DNA of 64,000 nt from Xenopus tropicalis (GCF_000004195.4 NC_030685.2:51763516-51827515), one strand, 5' to 3'. Positions 1 through 11,175 are shown, counted from the first letter of the stretch. The notes: generated by a model from the sequence alone, not told the origin. A program made the numbers and translations.

Positions 1-478
1 CAAAATCAATTCTTTTGATTTGTATCTTAGCGAAGAGACATAAATTGCAGTTGCAATAAAGTTCAAATACTCAGCTAAGTGACATCTCAGAAAAGTCATG
101 CGAGAAAAGAATGCATCATTTTTACCTAGGGATCAATATTCCTGAGAATTATGGGAACCCCAAGCTTTAAATACTGTAATAAAGCATTTTTTGCACAGGA
201 TTAAATGCATCACAGTGCTTGGTAGATCTCTACAACATTATGAGTTATATCAAAGGCCACTGTGTACTAATGTTTAAGAAAAATTGATTTTCTTTTTGTG
301 CTTAGATATTAAGGAAAACTTGTGACTGGGTTTATAGTGAAGAAACACAATAATCTGTATGTAAATGTGTATATTTATATGTGTGTGTGTGTGTTATTGT
401 GTGTATGCAAGTATGTGAGTGTCTAGTGGCTAGAAAATCTAATGGTTCATGCAGAAATACAGTTGTGTGGTTTAGCCC
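1..478. other. AT-rich stretch, no gene recognised
   Basis: No coding frame, RNA gene or bounded repeat is recognised. The only structured part is a short TG-rich microsatellite near 379-416. Confidence 0.6.
379..416. repeat. (TG)n-rich microsatellite
   Basis: Interrupted run of tg dinucleotides (tatgtgtgtgtgtgtgtt and then gtgtgtatg). Confidence 0.8.
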
Positions 479-487
479 TTATTCAGT

Positions 488-712
488 GATAACTGATACC
501 ACTTAGACTGTAAGCTCTACGGGGCAGGGACCTCCTTCCTACTGTGTCACATGGCACTTAATCCCTGTGTATTTATACTTATTTATTGTATTTATTATAC
601 ACTTGTTCTCCCTGTGTCTAATTGTGTATATTGTAAGATTGTACAGTGCTGTGTACCCTTGTAGTGCTTTATAAATAAAGTTGTACATACATACATACAT
701 AAATACATAAAA
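488..712 (+). repeat. 3' end of a LINE/SINE-type retroposon with microsatellite tail
   Basis: The block holds ttagactgtaagctct, gcagggacctcctt, gtacagtgctgtgta and gtgctttataaataaag, then a (catA)n tail. This order, ending in a gcgctttataaataaa-like box and a short tandem tail, is typical of 3' ends of L2-related retroposons and their SINEs in vertebrates. The 5' boundary is uncertain. The family name is inferred from memory of this motif order, not from a search. Confidence 0.55.
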
Positions 713-757
713 CTAACTTTAAGATTATTTTCTCAAAATTATCGTTTAGAGCTGCAT

Positions 758-1346
758 TGTCAGGACCTGCCTGTACCAGAACTCTGGACTCTATGTTAGG
801 CAGGTTCTGCATTACCTCTCTGAGCCACTGGAGACCTTGGGCATCCAGCCCTGTACATTCTGTTAACCCCTCTTCTTTGCTTCTGTGTTTATGTTCTCCT
901 TCTCCTCCCTTAATTAGCCCAGGTGGTTGCAATCAGTCAATTAACGGGCTTTATAAGCCTGTTACAACCCCTGGTTGCTTGATCATTGAGCCCTTTTACG
1001 TTCCGGTGACCTTACCTGCTTGTTCCAGTCCCTGTTCCTGATTATTTGGACTCTCCCTGCCTTCAGCCTGCCTTTGACCACTGCCCGTTATTCCGGACCC
1101 TCCTTGTTTGCTGCCAGTCCAGACCCTCTGCCTGTTTTATGGATTTGTTTCGTCTTCTGCCTGCCTCTGACCACTGGCCTGTTGTAAGGACTTCCATATT
1201 CTTATTACTCAATTTTCATTAATAAATCATGTTTCAGCAACATAACTTGTTTCCTGGCTATCCACAAGCGCAGTACCCCCTGTACCCATATTACACGGCA
1301 TATAAGCTCCTACCTACCAGCCACCCACCTGTGGCTGCTCCTGACA
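758..1346 (+). mobile_element. solo LTR, Ty3/Gypsy-like
   Basis: The block begins tgtcagga and ends tcctgaca, the short inverted TG...CA ends expected of an LTR. It is flanked by an identical 5-bp target duplication, tgcat, at 753-757 and 1347-1351. Inside are a TATA-like tttataag at 950-957 and an aataaa signal at 1221-1226, which puts the probable sense on the plus strand. No internal retroelement coding region adjoins either side, so this is a solo LTR left by recombination between two LTRs. The 5-bp duplication fits Ty3/Gypsy or some retroviral elements; its pyrimidine-rich tgcctgcctctgacc segment is echoed in the LTR-like block near 45.6 kb. Confidence 0.8.
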
Positions 1347-1351
1347 TGCAT

Positions 1352-2440
1352 TGTTACAAACCAACAATTTGCCTCTGTGCTAGTTACCATATATGTTCTT
1401 TCTCTGTTGTTTGTATTTCTATTCCTGCTTGCAAGATACAACTAGAGCTTCTGTTGTGCTGCGTCCATCCTGAAAATGGATGTTGTACATATTGGGCCTT
1501 CATTAATGGTACCCAAACATGCTCCTTGCGACTCCATATAATTGTGCCATGGCCCATTTTATCTTTCCCGCCTTTTCCAGAAGTGTGCCTATTGACACAA
1601 GAGAACACTAGGACTATCCCCACCCTAAACATGGAGCTAATTCCACCATTGCTACAGTTGACTGCAAAAAAAAGAGGCGCAAAAGAATTGCATCCAAAAA
1701 TCCTATGCAAGTGTAATTTTAATACTGAGCACTGAAAGTGATACAATCCCCTCTGTTAGCTGCAACATGCATCTGCATTTTTATTACACAAACATACAAT
1801 TATGTTTGCTTTGACCTATTGGCCACAATAGCCTCTGGCATAACTCCTCACGTGACATCAATATGTCTAATGCTGGAATTATGAAAAAAAACTACATTGT
1901 TTGTAAAAAAAACATGTTGCTTGCGTCCCAATTTGCACTTTTCACTTGCAGTGGTAAATGATCCTTAATGTTTATTTCGTCTAGTGTATTTTGTTAGTTG
2001 CAGTTTATTTTTGGCTTCTTTTCCTCACCTTCTCACTGCCAAAATGGCTGCTCTATTTCCTGCTCCTCTTTCCTTTATTTACTTTACTATCTCACACAAC
2101 TTTATTATTTCACCTTAGAACGCACTGCCACCTAGTGGCTAAACTAATTTGTATTAGCTCTTCTGGTGGATGAAATTGTGCTGGAATTTGTGGGGGGGGG
2201 GGTGAAATGGCAAATTGTCAATTTCTTGGCTTTTTGTTTTATTATTGTATATATATAGAAATGCATTTTAAATGCTTTTGAAACAAACTTGTCCTGTCTC
2301 ACCAGCTTCTAGCTCTGCTGCAGACACACCAAAATATCAATGGAGCATTACATCCTTTCTATTAATATACTTTATTCTAAGTTATACTGTGCAAACAGTG
2401 TGCAGCATGTACATTTTAAGGGGGCATAAAATGATTTCAT
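1352..2440. other. no gene recognised
   Basis: Open frames on both strands between about 1380 and 1746 overlap each other and resemble no protein I know. The plus-strand one starts inside the solo LTR, so it is not a gene. A run of ten G lies near 2192-2201. Confidence 0.5.
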
Positions 2441-2608
2441 TTAAAGGAGAAGAAAAGGTGGACTCACTAGGGGGTTGCAAAAATGTTAGGCACCCCCAGT
2501 GATAAAAATTGCTTACCTGAAACCCCCGGCTGGTGCTCCTGTTAGGAAAAATCACACCAGTGCAACATTTTGGCACGCCCAGTGATTTCACTTTTCCTTC
2601 TCCTTTAA
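2441..2608. mobile_element. T2-type MITE (Kolobok-like), 168 bp
   Basis: Starts ttaaaggagaagaaaaggt and ends acttttccttctcctttaa, so the two ends are inverted repeats. TTAA forms both outer tips. TTAAAGG ends with a TTAA target are the hallmark of the Xenopus T2 MITE group assigned to the Kolobok superfamily. It is too short to code for a transposase. Confidence 0.8.
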
Positions 2609-3050
2609 TAAGAGTGCAATATAGAGCTATGGAGTTTAGTAGCACTGGCATCTACAGGGTCCTCTGAGGCTGAACCACGGAGAAAAAGGGCCGCTGTAGG
2701 CAGAAGGCTACTGAAGTGTTTCCTCAATTCCAAAGGCAGTGTGACATATTCTTTCTATATTTTTGTTCTGTTTCAGTGCTGTTTGCCCTTTCACCCATAT
2801 TTATAACAGTTCCAAGATTGGCACTTACCACTCTATCCTCCGGGTCCTTATCAAAAATCAATATTCATGCATTTGAAAGCATTTACAGATAAACTTAATT
2901 GTAAAATCTTTATTCACATTGTGCTATTTATCTATCCTTGTTGTGTTATTGTCATCCTGACAACAATTTAACGAAGTTCCAAATGCTCATGTATCACACA
3001 ACTTAAATCAAAAATTAATTTCAAGTTTATCCGTGAGTGCTTTTATATGC
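2609..3050. other. no gene recognised
   Basis: Ordinary AT-rich sequence; neither a coding frame nor a repeat boundary was seen. Confidence 0.5.
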
Positions 3051-3051
3051 A

Positions 3052-3107
<56 letters not shown>
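3052..3107. repeat. (TG)n(TA)n compound microsatellite
   Basis: A run of gt repeats passes into about 24 ta repeats, ending directly against the long inverted repeat that follows. Confidence 0.95.
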
Positions 3108-3108
<1 letters not shown>

Positions 3109-3110
<2 letters not shown>

Positions 3111-3220
3111 CAGCAAAGAGATCCGCACTCACAGGATTTATAGAATTAATCTGGTGTTTAATCTGGTAATCTGGTGTGATTAATTCTATAAATCCTGTGA
3201 GTGCGGATCTCTTTGCTGCT
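3109..3220. repeat. perfect 43-bp inverted repeat with 26-bp loop
   Basis: The left arm (3109-3151) begins agcagcaaagagatccgc and ends agaattaatc. The right arm (3178-3220) is its exact reverse complement. The 26-bp spacer contains repeated ctggt/aatctggt words. The sequence continues to 3294 with ctgcacccaggctattgtg and gagtgccggctctctcctga, probably the rest of the same repeat family. The arms could form a stable hairpin. Confidence 0.9.
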
Positions 3221-4195
3221 CTATCTAATTCTTCACTTGGACCTGCACCCAGGCTATTGTGACCCGATTGACGTGAGTGCCGGCTCTCTCCTGATATATA
3301 TATATGTCCTTTCTAAACTGTAATTTGTTTTTACAGAGGAAGCCTAAGGGTAATTCGGCAGATACAAACACCATTTATAAGATGGATGCTTGGCACCTCC
3401 TTTCACAGATTTATTCATGTGTATTATATACCAGCCTTACCCTTTTTTTAACTTGTCCTGGCACATGGCTTCCAGTCCCTACTTGTCACAGATCACAGTT
3501 TAGGTGAGCAGCATTGAGGACAGAGATATTAGAGAAGCCATTCCGGAATTTAATATAACCATAAATTGATTACAGAGAGTCAGCATTATTTTATGAAAAA
3601 TTGCTCATGCCAAACAAATCATATTAGCTCCTGGGAGGAGGTAATGGCTAAACCGAATGAAGGCAGCTGATGTGATATAGCTCAGCTTTTGATAGCTTTC
3701 AGCACTATTCCATATAACAAGGAACGGGCCTAGTGTTAATTTTTTATGCTTAGATAGAACCTGGAGAAGGGAGAGAACAGAAGCAAAACATATACAATGG
3801 AACCAAAGATGTAGGTGTTAGGATTTAGGAGTGCTACAAACACCAATACTGGGCCTACTCCAGTATTTTATTACAGGCATTGTAAATAGTTCAAAAAGTC
3901 AAATGCTATAGAGCCTTATGCAATTCGGACCTTACTTACTTACCCAGTAACGTACGAAATGCGTAAGACTCTATAGCTTTTATGTATATATGTTAATAAA
4001 ACAATTTTGATTTTACTATACACCTGAGCTTTATATCTACTTTTTCTGGAGTTCCGGAGTTCCTGCCTACTTCAATTTGCTTGTTCCTTAAAAGCTCCCT
4101 GCTTGCTAACTAGAGCTCCTGCATTAAGGGTAAGTGCAACATGGTGTTACTACTCACACTGTTTGCTAGGGGGCTTGATTTCAAAGCACTACAGA
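3221..4195. other. no gene recognised
   Basis: The first 75 bases look like the tail of the adjacent repeat. A short TA run lies near 3294-3306. A block near 3890-4090 has two similar words around ctatagagcc and actctatagc in opposite orientation, but no clean element borders. Confidence 0.4.
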
Positions 4196-4530
4196 CTTAA
4201 AGTTAACTTTTAGTATGGTGTAGAGAGTAATATTCTGAGACAATTTGCATTTGGTCTTCATTTTTTATTATTTGTAGTTTTTTAATTATTTCAGTTTTTG
4301 TTCAGCAGCTCTCCAGTTTGGAGTTTCAGCAGCTATCTGGTTGCTAGCAACCAAATTACCGTAGCAACCAAATTACCGTAGCAACCATGGAGTGGTTTGA
4401 AAAAAAGACTGATATATGAATAGAGAAGAGGACTTGAATAGAAAAATAAGTAATAAAAAGTAGCAATAACAATAAAACTGTAGCCTCATGTAGCAATAGT
4501 TTTTGGCTGCAGGGGTCAGGAAGGTACCTC
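4196..4530. mobile_element. fragment of a T2-like repeat
   Basis: Contains aaagttaacttttagtatg, aatttgcatttggtcttcat, agcagctatctggttgctag and, later, ttttggctgcaggggtcag in the same order as the related copies at 10460 and 31833. Both terminal TTAA ends are missing or too degraded to place. A 17-bp motif, caaattaccgtagcaac, is tandemly duplicated at about 4351-4385. Confidence 0.6.
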
Positions 4531-4836
4531 TTCTCTCTGCTCATGGCCCTCGAGTCCTGTGCATGCCACCACTGCCGTCCATTCCCATCTGCACTTTTCA
4601 CACCTGCCCCCTTCCTGCTCGCCACCATATATGCGCTTGCCTGGGGACAGGGCTGGGCAGATTTCCTAGGGTGTCTGGCTGACTTGGTCCGCCGCTATTG
4701 GCCAAAGTGTTACTAACACCTAATTTTTTGTCACAATTATTTTTTAGGCAGAAACTGTGCACTGATCATTCTCCTTTTTGTATACAAATAATGGCTTGTT
4801 ATTGTTTCTAGCAGTTGGTCGGCTCCAGAATGTGAG
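4531..4836. other. no gene recognised
   Basis: No repeat borders or coding frame recognised. Confidence 0.4.
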
Positions 4837-4839
4837 TTA

Positions 4840-5211
4840 AGGTCCTCATACATGGGCCGATTCTAGCTGCCATTATCAGTCCCTTAGACTGATTTGGCAG
4901 CTAATCGGCCCGTGTATGGGCACTACCGACGGGCCTGCCCAGCAGATATCTGGCCTGAAATCGGGCAGATCTCGATCGGGCAGGTTAAAAAATCTAGTCT
5001 GATTGGGGACCACATCGGCTCGTTGATGTGGTCCCCGGACCAACTTTTCCTATACCCATCGTTATAATTTGATCGTTTGGACCCAGGGCCAAATGATTGA
5101 ATTATCCTGGATTCTCCTGATATTGCCCACCCATAGGTGGGGATATCGGGAGAAGATCCGCTCGCTTGGCGACATCGCCAAGCGAGTGGATTGGCCCATG
5201 TATGGGGACCT
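4840..5211. mobile_element. Harbinger-like MITE, 372 bp
   Basis: The ends are inverted repeats: aggtcctcatacatgggcc at the left and ggcccatgtatggggacct at the right. They are flanked by a 3-bp duplication, tta, at 4837-4839 and 5212-5214. A 3-bp TWA-type target duplication suits PIF/Harbinger elements. The inside is rich in short palindromes (gatatc, cgatcg) and has no coding capacity. Confidence 0.7.
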
Positions 5212-5214
5212 TTA

Positions 5215-6072
5215 GACAGTCTGATTTAAAACAGACCAACACATTTACATTCTCATAGGAACAAGAGCATATGGCTGAGAAGCCTGTGTTTAGTAAGTTT
5301 ATGAATGAGTTTCTTGATGCCTTTGGGTGTCTTTTGCACTAATTCTTAAAATGACTTGCCTTTAAAGGAATTATATAACACACAAGCACTGGCACAAACA
5401 CACACACATATACATACTGTATATAGTACATGTCTTCAAAGTAATAACACTCCCTTTTCTGTATGTCATTTTCTATATGATTCTGATGCAGCAAGATTAG
5501 ATTTTGAAGACGTATTCTGCTCTTTCCCTGTGATACGAAATGAATTAACCTTTATTAAAATTGACAATTGTCTCGACTTGTTTTCTTTTCATCTGTGCGC
5601 CTGGTCTGTAATATAAAAGGCAGATGCATGAAACATATGATCTCATTAACTATCAATATAACAGCAACCAGGCAGGGAAATGCACCCTTGGATTTTGCTG
5701 CTTCACTTCTCTACCTGGAAGGCACATTAGCTTTTTATTTTTATTTCCAAATAAGTGTTATGATTAAAAAAAACCATAAGGGATGCAATTTTGGATGTTT
5801 ACTGTGTTTAAAATGTGCTTAGTGCATTGTAAGTGCATATTTGGAACTGCATGTGTCTTTGTAATGGTAAGAAGAGAGTGAGCAGATGACAGGTGAAGGG
5901 TTACCTCTGTTCCTGTGCTATGCAGAATGATAGTTCAAGCTGTACTTGATTTTGGCACTGGTATAGTAAGCACCCTGCACTTTTCATCAATTCACTCTGC
6001 GGTGTTCATTATAAATATACCTCTGTATCTTATGGGAATGTACAGTGCATCAAATTTTCATAATTTAAGAAG
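5215..6072. other. no gene recognised; possible conserved non-coding block
   Basis: Repeat-free. Part of it (about 5560-5770) has balanced composition and no transposon signature. Confidence 0.35.
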
Positions 6073-7230
6073 TACCGTTTTTTCGCCCTATAAGACGCTC
6101 CGGAATATAAGATGCACCCAATTTTAAAGGAGGAAAATCTAGAAAAAAAAAGATTCTGAACCAAATACTGTAGTAAAATATTTTATATCAACTGTATAAA
6201 GTTAATTGTCTCTGGGCTCACTCATAATGAGGCTTCCCCCAGGGCCCCCCCCAAGCATCCTTCAGCTTCCCCCAGGGCCCCCCCAAGTATCCTTCAGCTT
6301 CCCCCAGCCCCCCCGAAGTATCCTTCAGCTTCCCCCAGGCCCCCCCAAGTATCCTTCAGCTTCCCCCAGGGCCCCCCCAAGTATCCTTCAGCTTCCCCCA
6401 GGGACCCCCCAAGTATCCTTCAGCTTCCCCCAGGCCCCCCCAAGTATCCTTCAGCTTCCCCCAGGCCCCCCCCAAGTATCCTTCAGCTTCCCCTAGGGCC
6501 CCCCCCAGTATCCTTCAGCTTCCCCCAGGGCCCCCCCAAGTATCCTTCAGCTTCCCCCAGGGCCCCCCCAAGTATCCTTCAGCTTCCCCCAGGGCCCCCC
6601 CAAGTATCCTTCAGCTTCCCCCAGGCCCCCCCCAAGTATCCTTCAGCTTCCCCCAGGCCCCCCCCAAGTATCCTTCAGCTTCCCCCAGGGCCCCCCCAAG
6701 TATCCTTCAGCTTCCCCCAGGGCCCCCCCAAGTATCCTTCAGCTTCCCCCAGGCCCCCCCCAAGTATCCTTCAGCTTCCCCCAGGGCCCCCCCAAGTATC
6801 CTTAAGCTTCCCCCTGGGCCCCCCCCCAAGTATCCTTCAGCTTCCCCCAGGGCCCCCCCAAGTATCCTTCAGCATCCCCCAGGGCCTCCAAGCATCCTCC
6901 AGCTCCCCCACGGCACCCCCAGCATTCTTCAGCTTCCCCCAGGGCCCCCAAGCACCTTCCATTTCCCCCCTAACCTCACCCCAGTGGCCTCCGGCTCCCG
7001 TGATCTCTTCCTCTCTGTGCCGCGGCTCCCAGCTGCTTCTGTGCTTCTATAAGGTTGCGCCCTGTGTGTGTGACGTCAGTACGCACAGGCGCAACCTTAT
7101 AAAAGCGAGGATGCGGCAGAGAGCCGCGGCACATAGACGAAGACGCAGTTCGCCGTATAAGACGCACCAACTTCCCCCCCCCCAGTTTTGGGGAAGAAAA
7201 AGTGCGTCTTATACGGCAAAAAATGCGGTA
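6073..7230. mobile_element. TIR element carrying an internal minisatellite
   Basis: The left end reads taccgttttttcgccctata and the right end is its near inverted copy, ending ggcaaaaaatgcggta. The ends share tataagacgc words about 20 bases in, and a second inward gccgtataagacgcacc lies at 7152. A roughly 32-bp tandem array fills the left two thirds. A smaller palindrome, ataaggttgcgcc...ggcgcaaccttat, lies near 7050-7100. I see no transposase. The outer ta at each end may be a TA target duplication, but one dinucleotide is weak evidence. Confidence 0.7.
6232..6960. repeat. minisatellite, ~32-bp unit, ~20 good copies
   Basis: The unit is close to cttcccccagggccccccc plus aagtatccttcag. About 20 well-matched units are followed by two or three degenerate ones. 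Length varies by one to three bases, mostly in the C and G runs, as expected of slippage. The strand is strongly asymmetric (C-rich on plus). A proline-rich frame runs through it only because the unit lacks stop codons. Confidence 0.95.
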
Positions 7231-7714
7231 TGTATAATAGCCAGCCCAAAAGGGCAGTTCTCTGTGGAGTTTGCAGCTTCATTTTTCCACCTGAAAGAAT
7301 AATTTGCTTTTTATTTTCAGTACAGTAGTATTGTAGTAAAGTACTTTTTTTGTATTATTATTGTTGTGTTAGTGGCAATAGTTGTCCCAAGAAGCTTTAA
7401 GGCTATGCAACTGTAGAGGCTGGAGGGGTACTCTCAAGTTCTCAGTTTGGCCCTGCCTTGTAAATAGAAAGCTTTCTATCCAAAAAATATGTAATAAATT
7501 GCCAGTATTTTTTCTATTTGACAAACCTTTTCATGATCCAAGAAGTTCACTGTTACTTTTTCACAGAAGGCTAATTCCATATGTAGGTGAAGAGAAACTG
7601 CCAATCCGCTCCCATCTGCTCCTTGCTGTATCTGCACTGACAGCTACTGCAATGGCCTGTGTGCAAATACAATGCAAAAACACAAACTTTCATGGATAAA
7701 AAATCCACAGTAGT
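7231..7714. other. no gene recognised
   Basis: A short open frame at 7382-7699 shows no recognisable domain. No repeat borders seen. Confidence 0.4.
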
Positions 7715-8010
7715 GATAAGTGAAATTTTTGGGTAGGCTTGGATTTGCGACAAATGTTCACATTTCGCCATGGGTGTATTTTTGGGGGGAAACGGGCACA
7801 AAAACTAACCACGGAAAAATTCTCCGCCCGAGAAAAAAAAAATATGTGCGTCAGAAAATGACGCGCATCAATGAGGATTGTCCTGCGCAACAATTTTTTA
7901 TGCCACGCAGAATTTTTTCAGATAGAAAATTTTCTGCAGTTTTTTTAAGTTTCAAGAATTTTTCGGGGAAGCAAAATGGGAGAGATTTGCTCATCACTAA
8001 TCCAGAGTCC
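7715..8010. repeat. degenerate AT-rich interspersed repeat
   Basis: Starts near agtgataagtgaaattttt and ends near gatttgctcatcactaat, with cgccatggg, ctccgcccgag and gaatttttcggggaag between. Short words with alternating aaaat and tttcg recur here and in the blocks at 8480, 10985, 26990 and 56945, so these look like copies of one family. The borders are approximate. Confidence 0.5.
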
Positions 8011-8479
8011 ATGTACGTCTGCAAGCACAGTTGCGTACCCAAAATTTTAAAACACTTTCATTAAACATACTTGTTTCAAAATGCCTCTTTGCACTTCCAT
8101 TCAATTCTGGGGGGAAAGGCTACATGTTTGGGGAAAAAAACAAGGCAATTGTGCTCAAAATTGTGCTTTTCTCACTGCACTTGTGGCCAGATATGAGCCC
8201 TCCTATGTATCCACACAGACTGACACACTGCCTGTCCCAGAGAGGATGGGAGCAGATTGGTTGTTTCTCCACATTCATTTAAATGCAGATAGAGTAACAG
8301 ACACTTGTGGCAATAGCCAAACAATGTGCATAGAAAGAATGTTCCAGTTCCAGCTCCAGCTCCAGTTCTCTTAAGGCTTAGAAAGTCCTGCCAAAACCTA
8401 AAATGATGCCTGAACATTCTTTCTATGAACATTTAACTTGGGTAGAAGGGATCACAGCCTTGGACCCAATGCCCCAATG
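8011..8479. other. no gene recognised
   Basis: Contains a short (ccagct)n-like run at 8343-8369. Some words (gggagcagattgg, gcagatagagtaacag) look like a diverged inverted copy of the sequence near 7600-7660. Confidence 0.35.
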
Positions 8480-8895
8480 CATCTATTAATGTTCTCATTT
8501 TTTTCATGATTTGTATATTTTTATGCAAGAATATGATTTTGTCACAGAAAAACCCTGATTTTTCTCTCTTTATTATGTCACAAAACTGGGCATTTTTTCT
8601 GTGTTTTTTCCCAGCACAATAAAAGTTTTCTGCCACAAAAAAATACATGGAGAAATTCTTTTCCCTTAGTATTTTTCTAGCAGTTTTTCGGCAAAACAAA
8701 ATGCATGGAGAAATTCTAATAATGACTGTATTTTTCCTGTGTTTTCCATCACAGAAAAAAAAACAAATTTTTTTTTTCTGGTGAGACAAAATGAATGGCA
8801 ACATTCTAGTATGGATTTGCAAACATATCCACCCTGGCAAAAACATGAATTTTGACACTGAACTGCACCAGACAAAAAAGTTTGCTCATCATCCA
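8480..8895. repeat. degenerate interspersed repeat, second copy
   Basis: Has acatggagaaattct at about 8646 and again (gcatggagaaattct) at about 8703, within roughly 57-bp sub-repeats, and ends gtttgctcatcatcc like the copy ending at 8010. The minus-strand open frame of 141 codons is a by-product of this low-complexity sequence. Confidence 0.5.
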
Positions 8896-8967
8896 TTTAT
8901 GACGGCAGGTGCCATGCTAAGGGAAATATAGAGCCCTTGGATTACAATTATAATAAAAATATATAAG

Positions 8968-8968
<1 letters not shown>

Positions 8969-9003
<35 letters not shown>
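8969..9003. repeat. (TA)n microsatellite
   Basis: About 17 uninterrupted ta units. Confidence 0.95.
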
Positions 9004-9006
<3 letters not shown>

Positions 9007-9143
9007 TTTTTTCAGCGACCTGTTCTCATTTGTGATATTTTAAATTGGATCTTTTGATTAACAACATTTGTGAAAATGAGTTTAGCCATGGTTTAAAAAA
9101 AGTATAAAACCATGAAAATCCAAATTTTAATAAAGCCTTCCAA

Positions 9144-9277
9144 GGGGAAGATTGATGAAAATGTGAGTTTAGATCTTAATACATAAAAACTCACCCACGT
9201 TCTATTCATTCCTATGGGGTTTTTAGAATCATAACTTTCACTATGTTCTAAGCCCTCATTTTAATAAATCTGCCCCT
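9144..9277. mobile_element. short MITE-like repeat
   Basis: Left end ggggaagattgatgaaaatg and right end cattttaataaatctgcccc are imperfect inverted repeats. The inside holds aaaactcaccca and attcctatgggg, shared with the copies at 23383 and 30893. Confidence 0.6.
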
Positions 9278-10459
9278 TAGAAAAAGAAAATAAGTAGATA
9301 TATTACTTTAATTTAAAAAAAAAAAAAAAAACCTTTGGTAATATTCATGCATACACTCTAAAATTCTGCCAAGCCCTCTGGAAATGCTACAGAATTGCCT
9401 TTTGTATCAGGATTTTAAACGTAACCATATCTCTAAGGCATTGTGCTATAAAAAGTTTAAGTGAAACATGCTGTAACTGTTGCATTGGCTGAAAATCCTT
9501 TTTAAAAAAAAGTAGAATAGGAAAATCAGTCTTCTAAATGAATGCGGCTATGCTGAGGTGAACATATAAACCAAGTGAGAAAGTATTAATTCTTGATATG
9601 CCTATGATTCCCTTGAACAGTAGGACTGCTCTAACTCCCATTGAAACACCCTGGCAAGCAAGGTAATATGGCTTTGATTTATCTACAAGTGGAGATTCAC
9701 TGCTCTCCAGTGGGGAAGGTTGTTTGCAAAGTCACGTTCTTTGGTGCTGAGAAACTGCAGGAGTAAGTCAGGGAAATACAGCCAGCTGTCTGTAGGCAAC
9801 CTATGTGACCATCTGTATGTGAGATGCATTATTTACATTACGTGAGAAATATGCCTCACATATCCGGCTGGAGGATATAACATTATTATTTTCATATGTT
9901 TTCTTTTATAATTTTACATGCAATAAACTATAGTGGATATCCCAGCAGTGGGATATTATTAACACTGTTTTTTTCAGTGTATTCCTAATGCATTTTTCTA
10001 CCTTTCTCCCAAATCTGTCTCACAGAATTTATATCAGAGCCATAGCAGGACTTAACAGTATTGCTTTGTTCAAATCAGAAGTAAAAGAACATTTGCTCCA
10101 TCAATGCATGCATGGAGAACTGCAGTGCGCGCTTTGTTTTCTGGTGCTCAGAAATAGGGAGAGTCTATGTTGGTGGCCGCTGGTGGATTCAGTGCCATTT
10201 ATTAAAGCAAGGTTTGTAACACCTGCAAATAGTGAAATCAATGAAATGTTGTCATTAGCACCTCAATTAAATGATTTGTGTATATTTGAAAAGGTCATTG
10301 CCAAAGCAAGCATACTAGAATAGTCATATTATTCCCTTCCAAAGGGAACAGGAAAGAATATGTAATTGATCTCCCAGCTACAGGGAAGGAGTAGATGCCT
10401 ATCTTAAAAACTCTAGAGCTAGAATATTATATGGCATATTATATCACAAATGCCAATGC
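9278..10459. other. no gene recognised
   Basis: Includes a 17-base A run at 9315-9331. A plus-strand open frame of 111 codons at 9988-10323 shows no recognisable domain or splice context and is not called as a gene. Confidence 0.45.
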
Positions 10460-10845
10460 TTAAAGGGGTGGTTCACATAACCTTTAGTATGTTATAGGAA
10501 GTCCTATTCCTAGCAACTTTCCAATTGGTCTTTATTATTTATTTATTTATTTTTTTCAATTATTTTGCGTCCTCTTGTACATCTTTCCAGCTTTCAAATG
10601 GGGGTCACTTACCCTCGTGATCCAAAAGCTATGAGCTCTTAAGCTTACAATGTTATTATTATGTTATAATTATTATCACTTTTTATTTCTTTTCTTTATA
10701 TTCATATCCTGTCCTATTCATATTCCTGTCTCTCATACAAACCACTGCCTGATTGGTAAGGTAAACAAGACCCTAGTAACCAGAGAGCTGCTAAAGAGAA
10801 ACCTAAATAACTGAAAACCTGCAAAAAATGAAAAACCAATTGCAG
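10460..10845. mobile_element. T2-type repeat, 3' end missing
   Basis: Begins ttaaaggggtggttcac, the same start as the copy at 31833, and continues with cctagcaactttccaattgg, ttcaaatgggggtcact, attcatattcctgtctctc and aaccactgcctgattgg. The expected mirrored TTAA end is absent; similarity fades at about 10845. Confidence 0.7.
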
Positions 10846-10984
10846 ACTGTCTATGAATGTCAATGTCTATGCCATACTACAAGTTGGGACCCCCCAAATA
10901 TACCAACACAGAACAACTTTGTTTAAGAATTACAGCATTTTTCTCTGCCTTTTTCTCACGTCAAATGAATTGGAATTAATGGTC

Positions 10985-11175
10985 TTTTTTTTCTTGCATT
11001 GCAGTCAATTGCTTTTTTTTTCAAAATTTCAATGGGTGTGTTTCCCTTGTTTTCCTGTTGGTGTTTTTTTCTGGCAGAATACATGCCATTTTTTTCTTGT
11101 AAGACAAAAGGCATGGCAAAACACATGCTAGTACATATTCATAGGGATTTTTGCACAAATTTGGCTGCAATAATG
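10985..11175. repeat. degenerate interspersed repeat
   Basis: Repeated ttttcttgyaagacaaaag and gcaaaacacatgctagtac words link it to the family at 7715 and 8480. Borders uncertain. Confidence 0.35.

Noticed and set aside
1229..1735. 168-codon plus-strand open frame and an opposing 120-codon frame
   Set aside because: It starts inside the solo LTR, both strands are open together and no domain is recognisable.
6206..6496. Proline-rich open frame of 96 codons
   Set aside because: It is a translation of the minisatellite, whose unit lacks stop codons. No gene context.
6232..6960. CRISPR-like array
   Set aside because: Units are contiguous with no unique spacers, in a vertebrate genome: a minisatellite.
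8433..8858. 141-codon minus-strand open frame
   Set aside because: Translation of a low-complexity interspersed repeat, with Lys/Phe-rich composition.
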